Shown here: in pieces, positions 10,701 to 27,055 of the stretch | How positions within the stretch are numbered: the stretch's first letter is position 1 | Layout: each line of letters opens with the position of its first letter | Source: Ascidia mentula | Taxonomy: Eukaryota > Chordata > Ascidiacea > Phlebobranchia > Ascidiidae | Reading direction: 5' to 3' | NCBI GenBank assembly: GCA_947561715.1 | Contig: OX387205.1 | Location: forward strand, 6,453,001 to 6,517,000 | DNA: 64,000 nucleotides | Notes under the pieces: model-generated | What the model was told of the DNA's origin: nothing | Seen by the model: only the letters and a program-made list of their open reading frames with translations | The model's database searches: none | Program-made: the position numbers and the translations under genes

Positions 10701-12438
10701 GTGGACAAGAGGCTGGCCTAACATAAAATCATGAATTAAGGTATACTTATGTGATTCAATTTTAAGCTACATACCCTTGGACATTTTGAAATGACTAGCT
10801 AACTGAGAAGGGCAAAAATGCACTAAAACTGCACCAAACACGCTGAAACAGCCCTGGCAACAGCATGTGCCTTCCTGTTTATTCAACCTTAAATTTGACC
10901 CTAATGCATCACCAGTTGCCTGGTGACGTAACTGAGTTTCTCTGTGACAGAGGAGTACAATACGGGCATTCCCTGTGGGTGAAACTTTTTTAATAGAAAT
11001 ACTGATATGCGGCCTTAAAACAGCACATGGTGAGGTTTTGCACAGGCATACCTGGAAACTGCCATACCTATGGGGGGTACAAACAGTCCTGGGGGGGCCC
11101 AAAAACAGTTGTAAGACATCTAATTTTGAATGCATTGCATAGTGGAGGAGGGTTGGTGACTTTGCTTAATTGCAAATGAATGGTACTTATTGTTACTGTC
11201 ATTTATTTCTTTACAAAACAAACCTACACTTTTTTTCTGTTTTTAGGCCAAAAATAATGTCCAAATGCCCTTGGGGGAGCGGTTAAGGCAGTTGTCTCAC
11301 TAATAATTTTGACCAGAATTTATAGATAAAGGTTGGGACCAACATTAAATCACAAATGGAGTGTACTTCTGATAATATCAAATACTGTCTTTATCATTTC
11401 AATATAATATGCAGGCAATGTGTTTCATGGTTTTCAAGAAGCTCAAATTACGTTCTTGCCAACCTACAAATTTACACCAGGATCTGACAAGTATGATGTT
11501 TCAATGAAACTTCGTGTACCATCATACACTGTAAGTACGATTTTCTCTTATTGTTTTCCATGTTAGCATCTATCACACCACAAGGTCACAGAAAGGGTTG
11601 TGCAATTATTAGTTGATAAATTTACACAGCTTCATTGCATGTGTTTTTAAGTATAAAGCCCATACATCAATCTTTAACAATATTTTTCCTTACTTTTTCT
11701 GACATCAGTATCTATCTAAGTCAGGGATAACCCACTTTAGTAGAGTATTGACTGCAATGCTACAAAACCTTATGATATGTTAGGGTTTCTATCGATCTAA
11801 AACTGAAATTATGTATTTAACATTGTTGGCGCTAAATCAAATTTGAAAAGGAGGATGTCCAGTCACAGAAAAATATTTCTTAGAAGTACAAAGTAAGGAC
11901 AAAACTTAGAAATATATCTAAGCTTTCCAGTATTTTGCCTGATGTTGAATGAATTTGTTTTGCAACTTCTTACTGTTTGTCTGTGTCCTTTGGTAATTAG
12001 AAATTGAATATGACCCCACTACTCCATATACAAAAAATAATTTACCTGTGACATTAACGAGTTTTATACACATTTACATGAAGATTACAACTACCTGTTC
12101 ATTATTTAAGGCTTTTTTTTGGCAGGACCGTGTCTTACACAAATCTGGTAAATCTACAGTTGTAAAATGTTGCTGCTATAACACTGCTAGCACTGTGAAA
12201 CAATCGGATCACCGGCCAGTGTATGGCTTGTTTGAAGTTGGCCTAAAACCAGGCCGTAACAAGTAAGTTTTATGTTCGAACCAGACCTTAATCGCAACTA
12301 ACATTTTTAAAATGAAACAGTGCTCCAATGGGGAAAATTGGCTTCAATCATGAAGTATACATGGCTGCGGCAAAAAAAAGAGCAAACTGTACAAGTGTAG
12401 CACAAGCACAACAAAGCTCTGTCTGTGTGCTGCTGTAA
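4753..12438 (+). CDS. INPP5E: INPP5E-type inositol polyphosphate 5-phosphatase (5' end unresolved)
   Basis: Removes the 5-phosphate from phosphoinositides such as PI(4,5)P2 and PI(3,4,5)P3; the vertebrate enzyme acts at the primary cilium. Exons: 4753-4895 (tentative, serine-rich), 6292-6386, 6820-6940, 8456-8580, 8646-8765, 8961-9078, 10114-10259, 11415-11530, 12126-12262 and 12321-12438. All phases match and the sum is 413 codons including stop. Catalytic signatures in order: [60 protein letters not shown] (split by an intron) and [10 protein letters not shown]. The protein ends in CVLL, a CaaX prenylation box in the same place as in vertebrate INPP5E. The proline-rich N-terminus of the family was not found; it is probably encoded upstream in exons I could not recognise. 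Several introns carry MITEs. Family assignment is firm; the first listed exon is less certain. Confidence 0.9.
5516..5776 (+). other. Open frame inside an INPP5E intron, function unknown
   Basis: An 86-codon frame, basic in its middle, ending in CLDC before a stop. It lies in the intron between the first two listed INPP5E exons, whose phases join correctly without it. No family was recognised and no splice sites support it, so it may be chance, a lost exon or an alternative end. Confidence 0.15.
7178..7573. mobile_element. hAT-type MITE, CCGGATCC family, copy 1
   Basis: A 396-bp non-coding element with ends TAGTGTTG and CATCACTA and subterminal CCGGATCCGG-rich inverted blocks. It is flanked by 8-bp sequences ATTAACAG (7170-7177) and ATCAACAG (7574-7581), matching at 7 of 8 positions, as expected for a hAT target duplication. 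It sits in an INPP5E intron. A second, older copy is at 16606-17097. Confidence 0.85.
7985..8179. mobile_element. hAT-type MITE, CAGTGTTTCCCAACC family, copy 1
   Basis: A 195-bp element with ends CAGTGTTTCCCAACC and GGTTGGAAATCACTG and a perfect 8-bp target duplication TAATAAAG at 7977-7984 and 8180-8187. Intronic in INPP5E. Related copies lie at 58439-58649 and 60675-60895. Confidence 0.9.
9623..9954. mobile_element. hAT-like MITE with TAGTGATGTAC ends
   Basis: The left end TAGTGATGTACCGAA and the right end, complementary to CTGTGATGTACTGAA, form imperfect inverted repeats around a non-coding 330-bp body that also contains the word TTCGGCCGA. No clear 8-bp target duplication was found, so the exact ends are uncertain. 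It lies in an INPP5E intron. Confidence 0.55.
10440..11345. repeat. Dispersed non-coding repeat, copy 1
   Basis: Sequence with runs such as CCCTGGGGGGG, recurrent GATAAAGGTTGG(G) words, and a stretch around 10.8-11.0 kb that matches 59.88-60.08 kb at many positions (CAACAGCA followed by a TAAATTT segment, a CACC/TGGTGA segment and GGGCATT). The body appears internally duplicated (10.48, 10.66 and 11.28 kb). The minus-strand frame at 10767-11135 has no recognisable domain. Intronic in INPP5E. Class unknown. Confidence 0.55.
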
Positions 12439-13254
12439 ATGCCAAGTTACATCTTTTACCTTGTTTTTATTTTTGTATGTAAACATGATTTTTACAAAAA
12501 GCTTATCCTTCTTGCAAACTGTTGCTCAAGTGTCACTGTGATAATATCTTAAAATTTGGTCTTACACTTTGAAAAACCATTACAGGATAAAATGTTGTCA
12601 TGATCTTTCAAAAAAACTACGAACTTACGACCAAATATTTTGGATTTTTGAAGACGTTTTTTACAGACATTGATAATGTTTGGATGAACTTGAATCAATG
12701 ATACTGAATTTACCAACACAAAATTACCACCTCTTGATTGTACCTGATACTATAACTTTTTATTATTAATACCTTGTAAAGCTTCATAGAGCTGTGCCCA
12801 AGTTACGAAACAGTACTTCATTGCAATACATTTATATTGTAATTTTGCGTGCTTATCAGTTACCTTTTTGTCACTGTTGTCAAAACTATTTTAGATAATG
12901 CCCAAAGTTACTGTGTGCAATTTGTGTGCTGTTGCTGCCTGTCTTGTCATGTTGAACATTTTTGGTGTAATCCTATTTTTTGTTACTTTGTTATATTTCA
13001 CATTTCCTTTCCTACCTAATTTTTGTCTATTAAACTTGTTCTTGATCTTGTCGTAAACATTTGTTTGTAACTCTGCTGTCTATTTATTTGTTTATTTTTT
13101 GAATTTCACTTCAAGCCGTACTTAACGTGTCAACAATGATAAAACGCAATTATTTTCATAATTCAAAATTTCAAATAGTACCATGATGTCAATCTGATTT
13201 TGAAAAAAAACAAAAAACAACAGTAGCTTTTTACTACAGGATCAGTCTGGCTTA
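12439..13254. other. 3' flank of INPP5E, no further gene seen
   Basis: AT-rich sequence following the INPP5E stop codon; it should contain the 3' UTR. No coding exon or repeat with clear ends was recognised. Confidence 0.5.
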
Positions 13255-13260
13255 TAATCA

Positions 13261-14600
13261 GTAATATATATTTCGCCCCATGTGCATCTTCAGTTCCTTG
13301 CAGTAAACACAATATATGATTTTAAAAACGTCTGAAAAACAACAACAGTAAAGAAAGGGCAAGTGATAAAAAACAACAACTTCGACCTCTTGCAATGCTG
13401 CTGTGCCAAGGCAAAGCACTGAGTTACCAGCCGTGCATGAAAAGGTAAGATGATTGCGCACACGGTGGAGAAACAGCATCAGACGCGGGTAGAGATAAGG
13501 TTCGCGCCGATAAGACAAACGGCTTGAAACCACCTTAAAAACATAGAACCAATAAAACGATCAAAATCGATCTTAAAAGCATCAACGCACCCCAGACAAT
13601 ATCATTTTCTGTATGTTAATGGTGGCACCTGTTAGATGAAGCCATTTTGCCTCGCACATGTCTAAATCCCGAAAATGTGGTTGTTCAAAAAAAAAATTAC
13701 ACAAAATCGCAATCCGCAATGTTCGGTTGATTTACAAAAGTGGACTTGTGCTGGGTTGCGTAGTGCTTTAGCAGAGCTACGTTTTCATCCCCTTTGTCAA
13801 TGGAAAAGCTCCTCCACTCTGTAGCCACGACATCCTTACGGCGAAACTATTTTTAGTTTGGCCCACGTATTTAATTCCACACAGCGTGCACATGGCTACG
13901 TATATGCCATAGTTCTGGCAAGTCAACTTTTGTTGGAGGTTTGTAGTGCTGGTCTGGAGGAAGATAAAGGACATTGCCGGAACCATGTCTTTTCCTGCAC
14001 CCACATAAACTACAATGCCCACAAGGGCCAGAACTACCTCGAACAGTAGTTTGATCTTCAAAAAGTGCAATTCGCTTGTAGTTTGTCAATATGCAAGATG
14101 GTGTCGGTGGTCTTTTGTAGGCAATCATTGCACTATGATTAAGTGTTCTTTCTTTTTCTGTAAGCTTAAAAAGTTTAGGAAACCACGTAGCCCACACGCA
14201 GGGATCGTCCTTTTTGTGTGTAGTGCGGATAATTGGGTTGGTATCATCTTCCATCCACTGCAGTACCTTCGTTATCCCAGTCTGTCAACGTTTTTGGGGA
14301 AGTGTGATTGAATATATTTACGTTGCAATGTATGTAGGCAGTGGCGGAAATCCTCTTCGCGTTCATTCGTCCTGCGGAGTCTGATTGCCTCATTTTACGA
14401 TCGCCCTGTAGACCGACAAGGGGTTGTGTGAGGCACCGCGGAGGAACTTCCGGTGTGCTGCTGTTGCTTTCGTGATTTTTTTTGTAACAAACCCGAATGG
14501 ATGCATGGTCTGTGCTTGTGACATGCTTCACATCTAAGAACTCCAATTCTTCTCCAGCATCCGCAGTACAAATGGTGCGGAAAGGTAATTATAAATTATG
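13261..14600 (-). mobile_element. Penelope-like element fragment
   Basis: The minus strand encodes the C-terminal part of a Penelope-type retroelement protein: an EFLDV reverse-transcriptase thumb segment near 14.5 kb, a CGHC-x-LCGC cysteine cluster near 14.0 kb, and a GIY-YIG-type nuclease segment with CTLCGIKYVGQT near 13.85 kb. More than one frame is used, so it is decayed, and the reverse-transcriptase core is absent (5' truncated). Just past the coding part, at 13261-13293 on the minus strand, is a CTGAAGATGC...GCGAAAT stem-loop of the hammerhead-like type discussed in the findings, consistent with Penelope termini carrying such RNA motifs. Confidence 0.7.
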
Positions 14601-14860
14601 TTTGGCCAGTGCTCTCCCCACAGATGATTGAATGCTGCGGTTGACAGGGAGAAAAGGCGGTCGCCCAAGCACCTCTGCCTAATTTCTTCCAAACCTTTCT
14701 TTGCGTTCTTTTTTTTATTAAACTTGTTTCCAGCTTTAACATCGTGGGCTATTTGATGCCTTATACAGGCTAAAAATGTACGTCGTCAAGCAAGAACAGG
14801 CGTATTTTAGATGCGAATTTACAACCAAATATCGACGCAACGAACATATTTGGACGTTAA

Positions 14861-15987
14861 CCCTTTAGAGCCCCAGGGGTCACCGGTGACCCCATGACTT
14901 TAAAGACCCATACAAAAAAGGTTTCTGCTTTTTCAATTTTTTTTTACCTTTAAAGCCCAGAGTCCCCCTTTGCCCTGATCTACATAAAATTTTAAAGCCG
15001 GTAGATGTCGCTATAGCATTTTTTTAATTGACACAGCAAGCACCCCGGAAGGAAACTGCTTCTTATTTGTGAATTGTGGTAGCGTAATTGTGTAAAATAA
15101 AAAGTGAGAAAAAAAAAAAAAACACATCGGAAGGAAACGTAAAAGTGCTTGATAAGCTACATCTAAATATGTAAAAATACCATTCATTTGGTGAACAATT
15201 TGCAAATAAAATTGGTAATCCTTTAGCTAAGGCCTTGTATAGTATCTATAAAAAAGTTTTAGGCTATTCGTAGCACGTATTTTTAAGAAACGGCACACCT
15301 TATCATTTCATGGGGTCGTGTATGGGACATAGGGCATTGGTAACAAGTACAATGAAATTTTGTGAATCATGTTTTTAAGCTTTTCAATGAATATTATTAC
15401 ATAACAGCATCACATGATACTAGAAATAATACGTGCATCATTTATTGTCTCGATTTCGGGTCAGGTTTTTATTTTATGCACTGTAATATAGCTATTTGCG
15501 TAGGTTTTTCCCAATTTTATCAGTGTAAATAATCATTGACCAGCAAAAGCTGTCAAATATTGCTGTTACAACTTGTGCAGCATCAACACGGATTTAAATA
15601 AGGCGTTGTGTAGCTTTAAATGCTGAAAAACAAAGTTTTCTGCCCATATGAACCTGCGAAACACGAAAATCACACGTAGTGGGGGTCGAAAAATTAGTTG
15701 TTCGACCAAACGTAGTAAAATATTACATCGATTTCATTCAGGATGTTACTTGCACTACTAAAGAAATGCATAGCTTCACTAGTTTCAACAAAATTAGAAA
15801 CTTAATTTTTTTTATTGAGAATCCTCCAGCGCCCAATGGGTCACAGGTGACCCCACCAGAAAATGGGGGCTGGCGGTCAAACATCTCAAATTTCTTTCAT
15901 GAAATTTGTTATTGGACCCATCAACGCAACAAAACGCTATACATTAATTTTTTTCTGTTGCTCAGTATACCCTTGGGCTCTAAAGGG
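14861..15987. mobile_element. piggyBac-type non-autonomous element
   Basis: Inverted ends CCCTTTAGAGCCC and GGGCTCTAAAGGG are flanked by TTAA on both sides (14857-14860 and 15988-15991), the typical piggyBac target and terminal pattern. The 1.13-kb interior has no recognisable transposase. An internal GGGTCACAGGTGACCCC block near 15.84 kb echoes a similar block next to the left end. It splits a tandem-repeat tract. Confidence 0.85.
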
Positions 15988-15999
15988 TTAATAGACCGT

Positions 16000-16250
16000 C
16001 CAGCTAACCAAGTCTGATTAGGGTCAGGTTTTGACGTCTTTTGAATTTGCACTTTCTACCAAAAAGTGTACCAGATATCGACCACTGGTAAAAAAGGAAC
16101 ACATTTGGGCGCAAATACAACGTCCAGCTAATCACGTCTGATTATAGAGTCTGGTTTCGACGTCTTTAAAGTTTGCACTTTCTGCCGAAAACTGTATCAG
16201 ATTCCGACCCCTGGTCGGTACTACAGTTTGGCGTCTATACGACGTACTTT
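16000..16250. repeat. Two tandem units of about 118 bp
   Basis: Two adjacent copies each start CGTCCAGCTAAYCA and contain GACGTCTTT and TTTGCACTTTCT. A partial related unit lies on the other side of the piggyBac-type element, near 14.78-14.86 kb. This suggests the element landed in a tandem array next to the Penelope-like fragment. Confidence 0.65.
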
Positions 16251-16311
16251 TTTCTATTAATTACAGTCAACTTTTTATTTTAATCCCCTTTGTATTGTTT
16301 TTTTATGGACA

Positions 16312-16336
16312 CTGAAGATGCTTTTCAAAGCGAAAT
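16312..16336 (+). other. Hammerhead-like CTGAAGA...GCGAAA stem-loop
   Basis: CTGAAGA, one unpaired T, the stem GCTTT/AAAGC and GAAA. It fits the CTGANGA/GAAA core pattern except for the extra T. A homologous sequence occurs at 33792-33818 with matching flanks. No stem I or III could be closed with confidence. Confidence 0.4.
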
Positions 16337-16605
16337 AATTTGTCTAAACTGACTAATTCTAACCTGGAAATAAATAGTTTCGTGATTGCGGAAGGAATCA
16401 GTCGCATTGAATAGGCTGTGTTATACTTTTAAAAATCATTGCTGTAATGTTCATTGTTGCACCTAACTAAAAATAAAATAATCAACAACGTATGATCATT
16501 CATGCGTGAATATTCTTTTAAATGTTGTGTTGCGTTGAATTTGAAATTGCTTTGGAAAGAAGTTCGCGGTTTGATTGCGTAGACGTGTTGCAGGTGTCAT
16601 GTTGG

Positions 16606-17097
16606 TAGTGATTTGCTAAACCGGACCTGTCCGAATAATACACTTAAATTTACCGGATAATTGCTTTGCCATTTACAACGTAAAAACACACATATATTTT
16701 GCATATTAGGCTACTCGTTTCTGGACCCTTTTGCGTGTAACGATACTCTTCCGATTTCACAGTGGGTAAAAAAGATTTTCCTAATTTGTGACGTAATTTT
16801 ACAATATCAGTACATTAGTCTCGTTATGAAAATGCGCTGTAGGCCATTTACTTGGTCAATACTTTGAAAAGACTTCCGCAATGAAGATAATTTATACAGA
16901 GGCTAACCCACATCACAAATATAAGCTTTTAGTACAATTATAAACGCAATGCTCTTTGGTAAACTTGCGTTTGGTATGTGGGTGAAATGCATGCTTTGAT
17001 TGTTATTAGCAAATTGTATCCAAATTATCCGGCCGGATTTGAATGATAACTATCTGGATCCGGCCAGACCGGATAATTTGCAACTGGGACATTACTA
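16606..17097. mobile_element. hAT-type MITE, CCGGATCC family, copy 2
   Basis: Same family as 7178-7573. It shares the AATACACTTAAWTTTACCGG block after the left end, GGCCGGATTTGA and a TCTGGATCCGGCC block before the right end, and ends TAGTGAT/ATTACTA. The flanking 8-mers agree at only 5 positions, so it looks older than copy 1. Confidence 0.8.
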
Positions 17098-17344
17098 CAT
17101 TATAGTAAAGTTGTATAAGAATAATTACAATCTAGTAATGTATAGAACGTCATTCTCTTGTTCTCCTTTACCGTGCTCTGGTAAAACTATGTATAAAGAG
17201 AAAAACTTCAGTTTGGCAGCGCAAAATCCTCGCAATTAATATTCGCCAAAATAACATTAATAGGCAAATTAAAACTTTTCAATCTGGTCTGCATGTGTGC
17301 AAATAAACCTTTTGCAGTGCAGTTCAATTGATTTTTAAGGCATA

Positions 17345-24162
<6,818 letters not shown>

Positions 24163-24501
24163 AAAAGGTCAACTTTTATCTTAGTGTTGTCCATTTAATG
24201 TGTTCTTTGCAACTGCTTCATGTGCCTTTTTTTTAAACATTTTTACCCACTTTATGACTATACTCTCACAACAAAAAAGTTAATATATTTCTATTCATAT
24301 AAAGAGTCAGTTATTTCGTTTACACTTCCCACTGTGTCATATAAAATAATTCACTGTTAGTGTGTTCACAGACAACACAACCACTATAATTCCATTTTAC
24401 CTCGCATTAATGTGTTAAGTTGTTGTAGTTTGTTTGTTTTTAGTTGAAATATAGAGCTGTGTGCTTTTTACCTGCGTATCGACTATTTCATATTGAAGAT
24501 C
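24163..24501. other. 3' flank of SHCBP1
   Basis: AT-rich downstream region that should hold the 3' UTR. No canonical AATAAA was noticed close to the stop codon and no other feature was seen. Confidence 0.45.
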
Positions 24502-24509
24502 TGTTCAGT

Positions 24510-24948
24510 CAAGGGGCGCCTAGTCCGGAGGGGGGGTGGGGCAGAGGTGGCGGCGCCCCCCCAGGTTTTTCCAAAACAAACGAGTGGCTTTTACGCGCGT
24601 CTGTCCGCACCATGTAACTCATCGCATTTGTAACGTTCGAAGGTAAAAGACCTAAAAACAATGTGTTTCTTACACTATGTACACAAAATGTGTTGACATA
24701 GTTTTGCTTGCGTAGCTGACATTGGTTGTTGCAACGCCTGTCTCGCAGTATGATATGCCAACAGCTACTTGGTTTCGTCGTATACACCGATCTCGTGTGT
24801 TTATCGATAACGTCGCCCTTTTGGCTAATACGCCTCGTGCATTGAAACTCAAACACAGTGTTTCGATACTTGATAAGATCATAGTAATAAATTATGACGT
24901 CACAATATAGCCGCCCCTCCTGAAAAAAATAAAAACGAGGCGCCCATG
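24510..24948. mobile_element. hAT-type MITE, GGCGCC family, copy 1
   Basis: A 439-bp element with ends CAAGGGGCGCCTAG and GAGGCGCCCATG and a perfect 8-bp target duplication TGTTCAGT at 24502-24509 and 24949-24956. It contains a GC-rich GGGGGGG tract near the left end. The open frames inside it are not recognisable as transposase. A longer relative is at 35130-35817. Confidence 0.88.
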
Positions 24949-25162
24949 TGTTCAGTAGTAATGTCAGCTTTTCTAAATAGTTTCATGCGATCTTACAAAA
25001 ATACGAAAACTATTCTGGCCAAAAATTTTATGGTCGCTCAAATGTTTAGAACTGACGAGTTTTACTCAAAATCTTTATTGGCATGTTTTTTTACCATATT
25101 TGGGTTTTATTTGAGCACAAATAAAGAAGGGAAAACTATTTTGTACAAGGGCTCTGTGTAGT

Positions 25163-25390
25163 GAAGGACCTATATGGGCATTAGATTGGAGAAATCCTGT
25201 GCTCAAGGCTCTCAGTTGTAATACATCTAGCGACTGTTCCGCTTGTTTCCCAATGACCGTTGATGGGTCTTGTGACTTACATAGGGACCTAAAATTCTTC
25301 AAAGTTGAAAAAAATTGCTCCTGGATGGGACTGTACAGAGCAAGGACTTGTTGGCCCTCCAGGAAGATCATATGACCAACAGGGGGGGCA
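25163..25390. repeat. Dispersed repeat, about 230 bp, copy 2
   Basis: Nearly the same sequence as 59258-59480: shared runs include AGGACCTATATGGG, TCTAGCGACTGTTCCGCTTG and GATGGGTCTTGTGACTTACA, with only scattered differences. It marks a recent dispersal. At 59 kb the same block is continuous with the longer repeat also present at 10.4-11.3 kb. Confidence 0.8.
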
Positions 25391-26613
25391 CAAGTATGAA
25401 TGGTCTTGAATTGCGATCACCAACAAACCCAAAAGTTAAGTCAAATAACCAAGACCGAAAATGAGTTTGCGCTGAACTCCCAAGAACGCGACAATTTCAA
25501 CCCGCGAAACTTAACTAGAAAAAATATGTGTATATATATGGTCATTCCTTTTGCTTGTCTGGTAAACAGATTTTCCAAAATCAACCAACTATGAGAGAAA
25601 TGTAATTCCGACAACACCAGGAATGACTCTGTTTTGTCAAACAACTAGCCTATGGTTTCTGCAGCACATTCGAACTCAATTTAATCATGCAGATAAAGGG
25701 AATGGTTTGTTTTACGTTCCATGCTGTTTTTGTGATAATTTGTGTCCATATGGTTGTCAAATGTTATTTTGAGGCTTAGTGGGGCGAAAAGCTAATCGAC
25801 GGGTTGGTCAAAAGAACTGAAAATGTTTTGTTTTCATGGAAAGATTATTGGTAATTCCGCCTGGGGTATTAAAATAATGTCAATTGCTCAGTTTTATCCA
25901 TTTTCAAAAAGGAAGTCTAATAAAATATCCGGGACTAAAAAGTCCGTTTTTACCCATTACGTTTGGCAAGAAAACTGTGTTGTGTTGAGGTAATTTTTAG
26001 CCTTTAAGACCACAGGGAGAATTTTAATTCTGTATGTATTGATATGAGCTAAATCATGGTAAAGAAAACGTAAAAGAGTAGGCCTAAACATTGAAATAAA
26101 TACAATAGATTTTAGCATCACAAACAGCGATGAAAGTACAAAAAAATTCTTACCAGGACAATTGAATTTGTAAAAAAACATGTGTTTTCGTTTACTAGGT
26201 GAGATTTCCTAAATAAGTAAATACATTTACTAAATTAAAGTTTCTCATAAGTATTTGGAACACACCGGCAGCCGTTAGGGTCACTTGGATACTCATAATA
26301 GACCAAACTTTAGTGTTATTTCGAGATTTAGATGAAGCAAGAACGACTACATTTAACACGAATTATGGATATGCATCTAACCATGGTTTAGGTGAACAAA
26401 TGGCTTTGATTCGGGTCTGAATGTGTAAAAAACACGCACTTGCAATTTGCAAGCGCTTGTAATTCATGTTCCAATGATTTACAACTTTACACAACGTATG
26501 ACGAAACTTTCTTGGTAAAATATTATTGAAGAAAATTTTTGGCATACCTGACCCCGTTTCACGGCACACCTGTTTTGCGCGACAGCCAATTTAAGAAACT
26601 CAAATGTTTGCTG
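25391..26613. other. No gene recognised
   Basis: AT-rich intergenic sequence between the dispersed repeat and the palindrome. Short open frames only, none with splice context or a recognised motif. Confidence 0.5.
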
Positions 26614-26781
26614 TTAAGAATTCAATGAAACTAGCGGAAGTTTCGAATTGAGTCAGCTGATTTATTAGTAAAAAATCTATTGAATAAGAAACTGAGGATG
26701 CCAGTTCAGGCGAAATCGATTTTTTACTAATAAATCAGCTGACTCAATTCGAAACTCCTGCTAGTTTCATTGAATTCTTAA
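26614..26781. mobile_element. Near-perfect palindrome (foldback element)
   Basis: Arms of about 65 nt, TTAAGAATTCAATGAAAC... and its complement ...GTTTCATTGAATTCTTAA, differ at only a few positions and both contain TCAGCTGA. The short loop holds CTGAGGATGCC...GGCGAAA (26692-26715), a hammerhead-like stem-loop. It lies about 275 bp upstream of the RPL35 start codon. Confidence 0.85.
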
Positions 26782-27055
26782 TACTAAATAGGAGATTGGT
26801 GTCGCTGATTAGTAAACAATGCCAACCAGAGGGCTAGATTCGGAAAAAAACTAAGGGAACAGTATTGTTTGCTGTTTATGTAGAAACAAATTGTTGACTT
26901 TTGTTTGTCTGAAAATATATTTAAATCCAAAATATTTTAATTGGATAAGTCCCCTACAAAAAAGAAAACATTTGTTGCGACACCACGTGGAAATAGGCAC
27001 ATTCGCAGCGTTCCCTGTGTGTACGTCCTTTTCGATTTTTGAGGTTCAGGTTGAG

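Noticed and set aside
10767-11135. 122-codon minus-strand frame
   Set aside because: Lies in a non-coding dispersed repeat; the related copy at 59-60 kb does not keep the frame.
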